A stretch of 64,000 bases of DNA from Ignelater luminosus (lineage: Eukaryota; Arthropoda; Insecta; Coleoptera; Elateridae), in NCBI GenBank assembly GCA_011009095.1, contig VTPC01090897.1, forward strand, positions 108,732-172,731. The letters run 5' to 3'. Under the pieces are notes generated by a model, which was given only the letters and a program-made list of their open reading frames with translations, had not been told where the DNA came from and ran no database searches. Position numbers and translations under genes: made by a program. Below, piece by piece: positions 12,815 through 24,506 of the stretch; position 1 is the first letter of the stretch, and each line of letters opens with the position of its first letter.

Positions 12815-14020
12815 GTGAGGTTAAGATACCACGGCGTTTTCAATTACTATTTATCAAAAGTCTTTTTTTGTTAACGGTGCAGGCGTAAATATTTCTTTTT
12901 ATTTCAGTTTTATTTATCAAATTCTAAAATCAAGCAAGCGGGGGATTTTGTTGACAATATGTACGTGGGCTGCGGGGAGCAAAGTCCTATCTTGTACCAC
13001 ACTGTAAACTGGCTTTACAATGGCCGTTTCCATATATGCACCTATATCAAGTTTGAACCGCTGTGCTCTCTGTTCTACTGGTTTCTTGTGGTGGTATTGT
13101 CACACGTCTTCCTACACATAAAATATATAGCATTTACAATGGCCTTTGTTTACTTTAACGCTTAAATGAAACAAAAACTACTTCCTTAATTAAATATCTG
13201 TGCCATCAAAAAATTATTCGAGTTAATAAGATGTTTACCGTTATTTGGTATGGTGGGTTTACACAGATAATTAACAATATCATGAAAATCATTAACAATA
13301 GCAATTACCACAAAGTCGTGGACTTGTTAGTAGATCGAGTCGGAAAGCAAAATGATATCAACAACATCCAATTAACCACATCTAATTGTTAAAGCGTTTT
13401 AATTGCAATTTAGGTTTAATTTCTATTATTGCCGAGCAATAAAATTGATTTTACTGTATTGATTGTAGAAGAAGGAAATTGAATTAAAAAAGTTTTAGGT
13501 ACCAATCAATCAAGCTAACCTAAATTTTTTATTCGGATTAAATCTAATAACAAAATGACATTCATGGTCTGATTAATATTAAATAAATTTCTTGTTTCCT
13601 TTTTTGAGCACGACATATCTCAATTGAAATTAGTTTTAATTCAACATCTTAATTAATACCTGTCTACTGCAAAACCAATTCAACTTTCTTTTGCATTTTT
13701 TTCAAACCTTCATTCAATCTACCTTTCGCTCTAATAATCTTAACGAAACAACAAAAATCCCAATGTAACTGTTTCCAGTTTTTAATATAAAAAACAATTA
13801 ATAAATCGGTTAATTAACGCGTTAACGGTAATTTCATGAGATTTATCTAACTCGTCATCGTCGAAAAGATTGAACACCTGGAATTATATTTCAGTCATGT
13901 TAGAGCGTTTGCAAAACTTTTTAAGGGTTCCGCATTACAAAAGATTACGAAATGAATTAGTATGTATTATATCTGATTCTGTCAGTTTCTTACCGTCATA
14001 TTCGAACTAATCTGGGCCGA
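12815..14020. promoter_or_regulatory. Possible regulatory DNA rich in homeodomain-type cores
   Basis: No gene. The part at 13160-13860 carries many TAATTA/ATTA cores, including AATTAATAAATCGGTTAATTAA near 13795-13820 and ATAATTAACAATATC near 13268. In insect DNA such density can mark homeodomain-bound enhancers, but the region is also simply AT-rich, so this is an inference with little weight. Confidence 0.2.
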
Positions 14021-14125
14021 TCAGGACCTGGTCGAGCATAAAAGAACGCGGCCGTGAAGTGGTCGGTCGCCGTGCGTGAGTGCAGCACGAGCCCTCGGCA
14101 ACACGACCACACTGACATGTAAATG
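14020..14125 (+). promoter_or_regulatory. GC-rich promoter-like patch
   Basis: A GC- and CpG-rich island of about 100 bp in AT-rich DNA. It has a TATA-like CATAAAAG at about 14037-14044 followed about 30 bp later by GGTCGGTCGCCGTGCGTGAG, which contains a GTGAGT splice-donor-like string. The spacing would suit a core promoter with a short first exon, but no downstream coding exon could be tied to it. Confidence 0.22.
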
Positions 14126-14469
14126 AGAAACCAGTCTAAGAATAATAATTTTTCGACTAATAGAAGTTTTTTAGTGACAATATAAAGAATGTTTTATGGA
14201 ATTCTGAAAACATTTAAGAAGGCTTCTTCCCAATGTGAAAATAAAATTTTTATTTATCTAATTGCTTGGTTACTGAGATTTTTACTTTTCAATTATTATT
14301 TGTCATAATTGCATATTTTAGCAGCGATACAATTTTGCTTAAATAGTAAATTTAAGAGGTTCTTACTCGTACTATTCAGGGTATGCGTCTCAAGTTACCA
14401 TCAAATTGGTTTTTACAGTTTTGATCAAAATAAAGATTTTATCTTGTTTAAAAGAATCCCACATTTGGA

Positions 14470-15075
14470 CAGCAAGATGGCAGCGCTTGCAGTGTTAGTG
14501 ATGGTTAAGATAAAAAACTTCACAGGATAGCAACATACTCGAGCATCGTAAATATTTGTCCACTGGTTTTTACTTTTCCTAACTTTGGCCTAGACTCTGA
14601 CCCTATCGGGATCAAGAATTTTTTAAGTTGAACATGACTCGTCCAACGAGCAGAATAGACATTTGATTCAATATAAATTAAGCAGGTGATTTTAAATGTT
14701 TCATAACATAACCTCAATGTTGAGAATCTTAGTTTGCTATCAGGAGGCTGGAACTGTGACCTCTGTAATGCCTTAATCAGCAAGAGAGCAAACTCTGCAT
14801 ACTTGCAAATCAGCATTTATATAAGTGCAGTCTCGGGTTAACATTTAGATAAAGACTTAGGTTTATTCAAAGAAAACACTAAACAGAATTCCATTACATT
14901 TTTGATAAGTCACAAATTTATTGATTCTTCTAGGTTTTTCAAATTGGTGGTCTGGCTAGTTTCCAGTTTCCAGATATAAATGTATGCCGCAGCTCAAGGT
15001 TCAAGTTAGGGCCAAAACTGTAAACTCATGTTGTGATAACCAAAAAAAATCTTGACTGCCAAATTCTAGTTTTTT
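14470..15075. repeat. Local duplication, copy 1
   Basis: Matches 15500-15940 in the same order and orientation: AAGATGGCAGCGCTTGCAGTG / TAGATGGCGCTTGCACCGTTAG near the start, GTTAGTGATGG, CATACTCGAGCATCGT, a block with ATGCCTTAATCAGCAAGA, and a tail with GGCCAAAACTGTA. Spacing of matching blocks is 1037 bp at the start and about 944 bp further on, so indels separate the copies. Non-coding. Confidence 0.65.
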
Positions 15076-15499
15076 CAATTGATCCAAATTTGTTTGGCAT
15101 CTTCTTGCTGCTAGGTGGCGTTAGATCACAGTGACTATAAAAGTAAAACCCTTGTTTGGGACGTTAATAACAATCAGAAGCTTTCCGGAATATGGTGATT
15201 TATGGAATTTGACGCTATTTGTCCTCTACATCTAGAATTGCTTTATCACTGGAAACATTGAGATCAAACATCTAAAGAAAAATAAGTTTTTGACACGAGA
15301 TTTCCAAGAAAAGAATTCCTATTTGATGTTCGAGTAATCCATGCCAAACATTGAGCTTAAGTCTAAATCAGACATCAGACCTTTTTCTTCGAATTTCTTG
15401 AATTTTTCCAAGGTGTGTTGACTTTTTTGGGATTTCTTTTCAAAAAGACTTAAAACACTTCTTTGCTGTAGTCGGCCTCACATTTCATTTTTTGCTTTT

Positions 15500-15940
15500 C
15501 CTTTTGAATGGTAGATGGCGCTTGCACCGTTAGTGATGGCTATGATAGATCTAGACCTCGCCGAGTACAAACATACTCAAAAATCGTGAAAATCTTGAGT
15601 TATAGCAATTCAGAGTTCTCGACTGGCTTGGGTTTCGACCTTGTCGGATTGAAGCAAGTGTTTCAGAACCTAAGGTTGAAAATTCTAGTTTGCGTAGTTT
15701 GGTTTTTTGTTATGCCTTCATCAGCAAGATAGCAAATTATGTATATTTACAAAAGCAAGCACAGCATTTCTAAAGATTTACGCAGACTTAAATCTGTTGA
15801 GAAAAGAAACCTAAACGAGGTTCCAGGGCATCTCGTGAATTCATTGTTCTTTCTAAGTTTTAGCTACTTAAGTTTAAGGCTAAAGTCAAAACTGTACTCC
15901 TATTTTGATCTGTAAAAAATTCATATTTTGACAACTTAAA
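15500..15940. repeat. Local duplication, copy 2
   Basis: Second copy of the segment at 14470-15075, more compact. A weak third match (CTAGGTGGCGTTAGATCACAGTG near 15112) lies between the two, which hints at an old tandem repeat with a large unit. No open frame is shared by the copies. Confidence 0.6.
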
Positions 15941-18900
15941 AAAACTTTACTAAGTTTATTTGGAAGAGCCTGTTGGATTATTAGTTTAGCTTCTTCTCGT
16001 TACGAGGAGGCAAAAATCATTCAAATTCCTTTAGTCATCTTTGCAAAGTTAGTTTTCCAAAACGACAACTTATCGGTTTTCATGGTCATTGTTCTCTATA
16101 TTTCAAACTTTTCATATTTAGCATTTAGGGCAAAAACGAGTTTTTCAACAGCAAGGAAAAAATATTTTGTGTCCAAATATATTCAGCGAAATGCCAAGTC
16201 TGAACTTTGGATAATAGTAAGCCTTATTCTTATCATTCTTTGAGCTTCTAAGAAATTTTGATCTTTTTGAGATTTATTTTTTACATCGACTTCCTTGGGT
16301 CATCAGATTCTTTTGTCGAGTAAGTGTTTTGGTTTTATTTAAAACTGCTATAAGGCCTATATATTTTCTTTTTGTAGTTGAGCTGGACTAAAGACAAACT
16401 ATTCATAGAAACAATGAATTTCGTATGTTTAGACAAACTTCGTCGCATTCTATTGAGAATAAGCCGTATCATCTATGTCAGAGTGGCATGGTTTACAATT
16501 AATGGCAATGGAAAAAACAAACTAGAAGCAATTTTTATAAAAACTAGACAAATTTGTTTTCTTCATGAAAAAAAGGCCATAGATGAAGATTTCTCAATTA
16601 AATCGTCAAACAAATTAATAAACCAAAAAAATAATTATATCACGTTAGCGTATTCATCTGTCACAAAGGTGCTTTTTCATGGTAGAACGACATTATCTGA
16701 AGGGTCCCATCAGTCGGTGGACCTCATATAATATAACCAGTTTATTTATTTAGATGAAGCATTATAACTTCATCCAGATTTAGACATTCTTGTATATCTA
16801 ATTAGTCCTTAAGTTTTTGAATTGGGAATCCTGGAAACCGTTCGTGGGAATGATCTCCAACGCGGCTCTCTCACGAATAGAAAAACTCGCGAAAACACGC
16901 ACACATGTGCGCGAAATAACAACGGCAACAGAGAACGAGATAATTCATCATCTACCAACTATCTATGCATGGTCTAAAACCTTAAGAAATGGATCGTGAA
17001 ATTCTTTGAGAATTCTTCTTTTTTTTGTGTGTAAAATAAAAATTGATTTATGCAAGGATAAGGGTTTATTTTAGACTTAAAGTTGACTTTAACCCTTTTT
17101 TTCCTAATAAGCATTTATGTTTTCAACACTTTTGCTTGTTTTCATTACTTGAGTACACACGTTTTTACTGATTTTATAAACAGTGTGAAGACTTTAATAT
17201 TTATTAGTATGTGTTTTTGAGGAGAGTATGGGAACTAGAAATTCTCACGAGTGGATTATTTTTTTTAATAAATATGTAATCATAATTAAAACAAAAATTG
17301 ATAAACTATAGAGTTATCTGTAAGTTATACTGGAAATGTTTGGGAAAATCAAAAAAGTTTTACTTAAATAATATACTAACAATCAAAAAGGAATGTTATC
17401 GCTGATCTCATTAGAGAAGCTCATTATTCTAGTATCTAGTATAATGAACAAACGTATCCCTGACTTTTTTAGATTCATGGTCAAAAGTGCTAAAAGGTCA
17501 CGATCTATAGTGAAAGTGCATTTGAATATTATTCACGCCGACAATTGTTACTTAAAATTAGTGCAGATAAAATAAATGTCAGTAATAGTTAGTAATGGTC
17601 ATGGAATTATTTAGAATATAAAGTGGCTCCACTTTATGGCGGTTGATATGCATGAAGTATTAGATAATTTAAAAAAATTGAGAAAACGTCAGATAATCAA
17701 GTGCTAATGCGCATCAATATCTACTTGTAAATTTAATAATCTGCGAGTTTGACGACAAAATTGGATTTGTAGGCAACAGTGCCAATTTTGAAAATGAAGC
17801 CCAAATGACAAAATCTTGCCAAGTACTTGATTGATGATACCCAGAGACCGCAGATAGCTTTCGGAACAAACCACAATCACCACATAGGAATTCACTAAAT
17901 TCAATAAAAACACTCGTGAGAGAAGGCCAAATTTGGGGAGTGATTATAGTCAAAAACTAGAAGATCGAGTATGATTGAATAAAAAAGAAATTTTAGCAAA
18001 ACAAATCTTAGTATGCCTAATTTGTTGTATCGATTATCAATCAAAATGATAGGTGAGCAAAAACTACGCATCAAGAATTGCAAGTAGCTCTTGATAGTTG
18101 CTTCGATACGTGCCTAGATATAATGGTAAGTGTGGAAAATCCAAACAACAATAACTTCATTATGACACGCGCACGAATTCATAAGAAATTATTATGAGTA
18201 GTATCTGCGACCACAAAAAATGAAAAGTGGAAGAAATTACATTTATACAAGTTTGCAGCTATTTCATGTTTTATTTTCATTTGTGCTTTGAACTTTTCAT
18301 CGCACATAATCTTACCTTCCGGTCCAATCGCACTCATCTCCCATAATTGTCGCAGATGTCACCCACATTAGACATGCAAATATAACACAGTAATCCATTA
18401 GACTTGTCCGTCCTCGGCCCCACTCATATACGTCCGGCCTCATTTTACACATGATACACAAACGACTTAAGTTCCATCACTTCAAATATTAAAACAGCAA
18501 AAACCCCCGCAACACCTGAGAGGGTGAAAAAGTTATTAAAATCCTCGTTTTACATTATTGTTCTATCTAAACGCACTATTCAGAAGAAAAACTGAACACA
18601 CGCACAAACACAACTTATTGAAAAGTCAATGGAAAATTATTTTATTTTATTTACAAGAATAGAACGTAAATAAACTTAAAATGAACTACGTAATATTTTT
18701 AAAATCAATGCGACAACAAGCACTACCTCTCATAACCACTTGCAGCTTACTAAATTTACGGCGGGAAGTAACAAGTGGTTTTGAAAATAACGAACCCGAA
18801 GTTAAACCGAATCTGGTCGATCAATCCCCCACTTGTTGACTGCTACTCTCGGGTTTTCGATTGTAGCACTTTACTTTTATAGTGGGAGAGACAACTAGCT

Positions 18901-19652
18901 TTAAAAAATAGAGTGAAAAAGCAGGAGAAAAAATAGGAGGAGCGTTTATAGTAAACACCGAGCACGAGATTTTAATACAACATGCAAGTCTATACAATTT
19001 CGTTTTGCAAACTCTTTCAACATCCTTTATTTAGAATCTTATTATTATTATTGTTAGTCAAACTGTTTACACTCTTCAAGCTAACATAAAATTCATATTT
19101 GTAAAAAAAATTGAGAACTGAAAGGTGACAATATTATATGGAGAGGCAATTACAGAGACGAGTAAAAAGGTACCTACCCTCTGCAACCTCGACCAGTTTT
19201 ACATCAAATTAGGTTAATATGACAGTTTAATAGATGTTTATTTAGGGTTTGAAGGTGCAGGTCAAGACAAAACAGAACACAATAATAATGAGCCTGTTTG
19301 TAAAATAGACCAGGTCAAGCTAACTAGAATAGACGTGATATCGATATTCTATAAGAGCTTTTATTCGGTACGATAATTTTTAGTATCAGTTTGTCCTTTG
19401 CCTATCCTATCCTTATTCAAATTTCACTTCTTCAAAAAGTCACCAAAGAAGATAATGAATACTTTTTTCCGTTTAAAAACTCTTGTAGATCTCTCGATTT
19501 AGTCTTCTCCACAGAAAAGTTCTTACAGTGCTACAACACATAAGTTTAGATATAGATAAAGATACCTGAATTTTGTTGAGACGCCGCCGGTGAGTATCTG
19601 AAATATCCAAATAGCCTCAGATATCAGATACACTAATAAGTATATCGGGTAA
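15941..19652. other. Intergenic, no gene seen
   Basis: The longest open frame, at 16378-16731, begins with TTG, has AT-driven codon content and no recognisable domain. The stretch at 18720-18900 is more balanced in composition and has two short inverted matches (CCACTTG/CAAGTGG and CGAACCCGA/TCGGGTTTTCG) but no assignable function. Confidence 0.5.
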
Positions 19653-19654
19653 TA

Positions 19655-19685
19655 AAGGGTTTTCCAATAAGAGGTGTTATTTTGA
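19655..19685 (+). repeat. Left terminal inverted repeat of the DD41D transposon
   Basis: 31 bp, exact reverse complement of 20929-20959. It directly follows the TA at 19653-19654. The match breaks at the next base inward. Confidence 0.95.
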
Positions 19686-19768
19686 ATAGCCCGCTATTTC
19701 GGTAGATGTCACTTTTGAAGCTATCATTTTTTGACATTTGACAAGTAGAAACTACGCCATTAATAAAT

Positions 19769-20854
19769 ATGGAACGATACACGCTTCAACAACGCATTGA
19801 AATTATTAAAATTCACTATAAAAATGGTGAAAATTTGGCAGAGACGGTTCGTAAAACTCGAACATTTTTGGGTCACCGTGAAGCACCTTGTCGGACCGCA
19901 ATACAGAAATTGGTGAAAAAATTCGAGCTCTTGGGACAAGTTAGTGATGTGAAGAATAAAACCCGTGCACGTCGCTCAAGAACAGCCGAGAATATTGCTG
20001 TTGTAGCCGAAAGTGTTAAAGAAAACCCAGGTTTGTCCATTCCTCGTCGTTCTTTGGAATTAGCCATTCCACAAACGTCATTACACCGTATTTTGCATAA
20101 AGATTTGGGTCTTAAGGCTTATAAAGTCCAGTTAACACAAGAACTCAAGCCGGCCGATCATCAACAACGTCGTGTCTTTGCTGATTGGGTCGTTGAAATG
20201 CATGAAAATGATCCAGAATTCCATCGAAAAATCATCTTGAGTGATGAGGCCCATTTCCACCTCGGTGGCTTCGTCAACAAGCAAAATTGTCGGATCTGGG
20301 GCTCAGAAAATCCAAGAGTTATTGTTGAAAAGTCTCTCTATCCTCAACGTGTGACTGTTTGGTGCGGTTTATGGTCCGGCGGAGTCATTGGACCTTACTT
20401 TTTCGAAAATGAGGCTGGAGCAACAGTTACGGTGACTGGATTGCGCTATCGAGAGATGATTAACGATTTTTTATGGCCGGAATTGGATGGTATTGATCTG
20501 GACAACGTTTACTTTCAACAAGACGGCGCTACGTGCCACACAAGCAACGAAACCATTGATCTTTTACGGAAAAAGTTTCCGGACCGTGTTATCTCTCGAA
20601 GAGGTGATCACAATTGGCCACCGAGATCTTGTGATTTAACACCTTGCGACTTCTTTCTTTGGGCCCACGTGAAAGAGAAGGTCTACGCAAACAGCCCAGC
20701 GTCGATTCAAGACCTCAAAGATGGAATTCGTGAGGCTATCGAGGACATAGGGCAGCCACTTTGCGATTTGGTTATGGAAAATTTCATGAAAAGGATATTG
20801 TCCTGTAAGCGTGGTCGTGGTGGTCATTTGCCTGATGTTATTTTCCACTATTAA
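19769..20854 (+). CDS. Transposase, DD41D Tc1/mariner type
   Basis: Encodes a 361-residue DDD transposase that would bind the 31-bp terminal repeats and carry out cut-and-paste transposition into TA sites in the nucleus. Residues 1-60 form an N-terminal helix-turn-helix of the DUF4817 type (MERYTLQQRIEIIKIHYKNG). A second helix-turn-helix-like segment follows at about 70-110. The catalytic core shows IILSDEAHFHLGG (first Asp), VYFQQDGATCHTS (second Asp) and RSCDLTPCDFFLW (third Asp, 41 residues after the second). The start is the first ATG in the frame and has no competitor. The length matches full-size family members and there is no stop or frameshift, so the protein may be functional. A single exon is normal for this superfamily. 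Confidence 0.93.
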   Translation: MERYTLQQRIEIIKIHYKNGENLAETVRKTRTFLGHREAPCRTAIQKLVKKFELLGQVSDVKNKTRARRSRTAENIAVVAESVKENPGLSIPRRSLELAIPQTSLHRILHKDLGLKAYKVQLTQELKPADHQQRRVFADWVVEMHENDPEFHRKIILSDEAHFHLGGFVNKQNCRIWGSENPRVIVEKSLYPQRVTVWCGLWSGGVIGPYFFENEAGATVTVTGLRYREMINDFLWPELDGIDLDNVYFQQDGATCHTSNETIDLLRKKFPDRVISRRGDHNWPPRSCDLTPCDFFLWAHVKEKVYANSPASIQDLKDGIREAIEDIGQPLCDLVMENFMKRILSCKRGRGGHLPDVIFHY

Positions 20855-20928
20855 CGGCATACCTTCCTCTTTATAATGAAATAAACATCCGATCATTTAT
20901 ATTAAAAAATGGCACTTTTCTTTGAATA

Positions 20929-20959
20929 TCAAAATAACACCTCTTATTGGAAAACCCTT
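20929..20959 (-). repeat. Right terminal inverted repeat of the DD41D transposon
   Basis: 31 bp, identical in reverse complement to the left end, followed by the TA duplication at 20960-20961. Confidence 0.95.
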
Positions 20960-20961
20960 TA

Positions 20962-23379
20962 GCAGCATGGCTAGGTAAGAAAATAAATTTGAAGTAATTG
21001 AGTAGAACTTGCAAAAAGGAAATACAAAACAGTTTTGTTGATCATCATAATATTCTGATATCGCTGCAGCTAAAAATAAACTTAAAGTCTGAATTCTCAC
21101 AATCTTCTTTTTTGGTGTCCTTGTTTACTTTAAGGTTTCATTAAGAAGATTCATACTCAATCACGTTGACAGCTTAGATTTGCATGTACGCAATATACCC
21201 CTTACTGGGGTAGCGGTCTGAGTTCTTATTGAGTCTAGATGGTGCTTTTTCACCTGTTCAACTTTTCCTTATTGAATACACAAATTCTTCCCCCAAACTC
21301 CTTTCTCCATGGTTTTTGAAAGACTAATCATAACTGAACAGAACTTGAGTCTACAGCAGAACTTCTTAGTTTTTAATGCATTGATCATTACAGAACTCCT
21401 CAGTTAGGGGTTGCAACTTTAAGAAAAAATTGGGAAAAAAGGAAGAAACTACCAGAAGAAAGATCAAAGAAATAGCAACTAGTGTTCAACTTTAGAAAAA
21501 GCCCAATTTCTTATTTATTGTGGGTCATTCAATTGCTTTATCATATTGGTGATGTGTCTGGCAAGATCTTGCCAAGTGAGATTCTTCCTAAATCACAAAA
21601 TCTGAAAGGAATCCGTGATGTCGACCACATCAATGGGAAGGTATGAGAGTAATGGCTAATGTTTGATTTCCACCACGGAAATTCTAAAATACGACTAGAC
21701 ATTTACGTATCAAGCTTGTAAAAGTCACAAAGAATATTTAGCTTATTAGCCAGTTCTAAGTCGGTAACTCCTAGGCAGGAGTCAGGAATGGAGGAGTTTA
21801 AAGAATTTTATCAAGCGCTTTTTGGTGGTGCTTGAATTATAAAGAATGAGCATTTTTCTACTTCTCTTTTAAAAATAGAAGAAACATTTCGTTTCTTATA
21901 ATAACTTCACACTTAATGACAGCCCGTGATTAAAATACAGATACTTATACAGTAAAACTAAATTTAAGATTGCCAACAGAGTTTTGCTGGAGTAAGAAAT
22001 TTAACAGAACAAATATGTAAAATACCTTGGGTTAAAGAAAGTTAAAATCTAATCGAAAAGGTAAGTATAATGCCCATGAAACGGCGCAAAGTGCACGTCA
22101 CAAGATTATTAGAAGTAGATGAATGATTGGATATTATGTGAACCAAAATGTTTTTGTATCATAAGTGCGGGCCTCAAGAACTGAAATGGCTGAAGTGGAT
22201 GAATTATCTGAAATCAAGTAGAAAGATTTTAAAAATGTTTTTCAAATGTGGTACTAGAGTAAAAAGAAGCTAGAGTAAAGAATGTTACACGAACACTCTG
22301 ATGTTTATGTTTGTAAAGGTCAACTATCTCGTGTATTTTTCCCGAAGGGTAGTAGTTTGTGCAGATGGTGACCTGAAATGCATTCATCCTGTAGTTTGAA
22401 CAGAATAACAGAATTTTATTTTAACTTAACGGTGGCCATCCAGAATTCTAGACAGACATGGGACTCCTGTCGAAAAATCCCTTCTTGGTGTAGAGGCGTC
22501 TGAAGGGAAACCACCTTTGTTTTGTTTGGGTAGAGTTTGATATTCCATTGCTATAGTTAAACTTTCTAATTTTGCGAGTTTGTATAAAAATATCTCGAAA
22601 GAAGTGTTGGCGAATTTTGCTGAAGCGACGGGTCAATTTCTATTAATTTCTAAATTGTACCCCAAGGCATTCTTAACTAACTAACATCTAAACACTTTTC
22701 TACTTCATCCAAAGTACCGCAAACCAAGTGCAGTAGTTAGTTAATGTTACATATATTAAAGGCAGCATTAGATTAGCTGCATCGTGACCAAACAAAGTTA
22801 GAAAAACCCATCGGCAGATTATCATGTAAGACTTCCAGGAATTTGGCAGAGGGTTAACCTTAACGTCATCTTTTTTTTCATGACTACATTTCCCATACTT
22901 AGTAGTAATAGGTAAGATTTTAAAATAGGAAACACTCATCTATGGTATTCTTTCTTCATACATTACATGCTGGCCAAAACTTTCCATAAAATTTGTAAAT
23001 GCTTGTCAGATATTTATTTAAGGTGAGTCTAAACGCTTTTATGGCTATCTCAAAGAGATTCTACGTCTACCCTTGGAAATTAAATTTCTTATTGAAATAA
23101 AACAGAACTGCAGGCAAAATAGAGTATTAAACCGTCAGTTAGGATTTAATAATATTGATTTCGTCACTTTCGGGATAAAGGCTACTGAAATCAGAAGATG
23201 TTTGAAGAAACTGTAGAGCCCGCACTTCGGCAATCACATCAGTCTACATGTATATAAGTTCAGCTACCAAAGACATTTCAAATGCATATATCCAAGACAA
23301 AATTTAGCTTGCTTATTTATAACTGTGCCTAAAAGGTTTGACAGCAGACAGCGAGACATATTATTCTCTATGGAAAGCA
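20962..23379. other. Intergenic, no gene seen
   Basis: AT-rich, with short frames only. Some of 23100-23380 may be the decayed upstream part of the LINE that follows, but no motif could be read. Confidence 0.45.
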
Positions 23380-24018
23380 ATGAAAACGCTAAAAAGACTT
23401 GTTGCACACAAACTACTATTAAAAGAAGGAGGAAACATTTACCAAAGAAAACAAAGCAAAAGCAGAATTTTTTGCTGAACACTTGGAAAGCGCCTTCAAG
23501 CCTAACCATGAAGATGTACCGGTAGAACAGCGAAAAATCAAATAAACCTGGTTTCCGAAATCAGCACTTAACAGTTGAAAAAGTACATACGATAGTAGAA
23601 GAAATAAAATAAAAACTTGACGAAAAAAAATCTTCCCAGCCGTATATTCGGAAGTTTTTGATAAGCTTTGTCAGGAAGGTTTAGAATACAAGTCAAAAAA
23701 TATTATCAAAACAATAGAGTCACTACATGAGAGAGGAAGAATATTCAGTGTAAAATACAAAGATGAATACTCGGAATTCAAAAATATGGATGACACATCA
23801 AAATTAGAAAACCCAACCACAGCCATACTTGCTAATGACACTACCGTACTAGCAATAGAAGACAGCTATAAAAAAATCAGTTAATTAACCAAAAAAAATA
23901 GAGAGTAAAACTCAACGAACAAAAGTCATCTCACCCTAATTTCAGATGAAAATTTGTAATAAATGAGACAAGAGTATTTGGCCATGATCCTCAACGTCAA
24001 ATTGAAATGGAAAACTTG
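23380..24018 (+). pseudogene. Decayed jockey-like LINE reverse transcriptase, 5' portion
   Basis: Fragments of a non-LTR retrotransposon ORF2 read on the + strand in shifting frames. They are an upstream linker (AEFFAEHLESAFKPNHEDVP at about 23458-23517, followed by VEQRKI), a segment resembling the RT palm (GRIFSVKYKDEYSEF near 23734), and a degenerate catalytic block, AILANDTTVLA at about 23824-23856, where jockey-type enzymes have FADDTAILA. Further on, HLTLISDENL and YLAMILNVKLKWKT resemble the post-catalytic YLGM.LD.KL.WK segment. Stops and frameshifts are frequent and the block between the linker and the palm is largely missing. The first catalytic Asp is replaced (NDT). It is dead and old. 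Confidence 0.7.
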
Positions 24019-24020
24019 TA

Positions 24021-24506
24021 CAGTGTTCGCCAAAAAGTCTGCACCATATGAGAAAAATTCTTATTGAGTGACTTATGGAGAATTTGTTTCCGGCATCAGG
24101 TTTTGCTTGCGCCAGAACCAAAAATGACTGAATCAAAAGTAATCATGTGGTCTCCATTACCTGTCAGATTTGACATCTTTAGGAAAATGTCCGAAATATG
24201 GACTTATTTGACCGAATTTTGAAAAAAGTCGTTTTCTCTGCAATTTTTTATCCGCATGCAAATTTTCAAAAGCCTACTACGATTTTCATATTTTGCCCTT
24301 TATTTCGTTTTTCCTTATTTGTTAATCAAATCACCAGAGTCCATTTTTCGGTGTCAAAGTTGACAGGTAATGGAGACCACATGATTACTTTTGATTAGAT
24401 CATTTTTGGTTCTGGAGCAAGCAAAATCTGATGCCGAAAACAAATTTTCCATAAGTCATTCACTAAAAACTTTTCACGTATGGTGCAGACTTTTTGGCAG
24501 ACACTA
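24021..24506. mobile_element. Foldback MITE of Tc1/mariner type, inserted in the LINE
   Basis: A 486-bp non-autonomous element made of two inverted arms of about 160 bp (24021-24180 and 24345-24506) around a unique loop of about 160 bp. Both arms carry GCCAAAAAGTCTGCACCATA, TGACTTATGGA.AATTTGTTT, GCATCAG.TTTTGCTTGC and AAAAGTAATCATGTGGTCTC in mirror order; the arms differ at roughly one base in eight. The left end begins CAGTGTTCGCC and the right end, read inward, TAGTGTCTGCC. Both are flanked by TA (24019-24020, 24507-24508). The CAGTG-like end and the TA duplication fit Tc1/mariner mobilisation. There is no transposase; the mirrored open frames are by-products of the palindrome. Confidence 0.82.

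Larger units (their letters stand above)
19655..20959 (+). mobile_element. Complete Tc1/mariner-superfamily transposon, DD41D (rosa/VS-like) group
   Basis: A 1305-bp element with perfect 31-bp terminal inverted repeats at 19655-19685 and 20929-20959, beginning AAGGGTTTTCCAATAAGAGG. The flanking dinucleotide TA at 19653-19654 and 20960-20961 is the expected target duplication. It encloses one uninterrupted transposase gene on the + strand with 83 bp of 5' and 75 bp of 3' non-coding sequence. Perfect repeats and an intact frame suggest recent insertion. The spacing of catalytic residues (D, D, 41 residues, D) places it in the DD41D group rather than with classic Tc1 (DD34E) or mariner (DD34D). 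Confidence 0.93.

Noticed and set aside
16378-16731. 117-codon open frame on the + strand
   Set aside because: It starts with TTG, has no recognisable domain, and its Lys/Ile/Asn-rich content is what AT-rich non-coding DNA gives.
23942-24136. Mirror-image translations on opposite strands at 23942-24136 and 24391-24510
   Set aside because: They look like a duplicated gene but are the two arms of the foldback MITE read on opposite strands.
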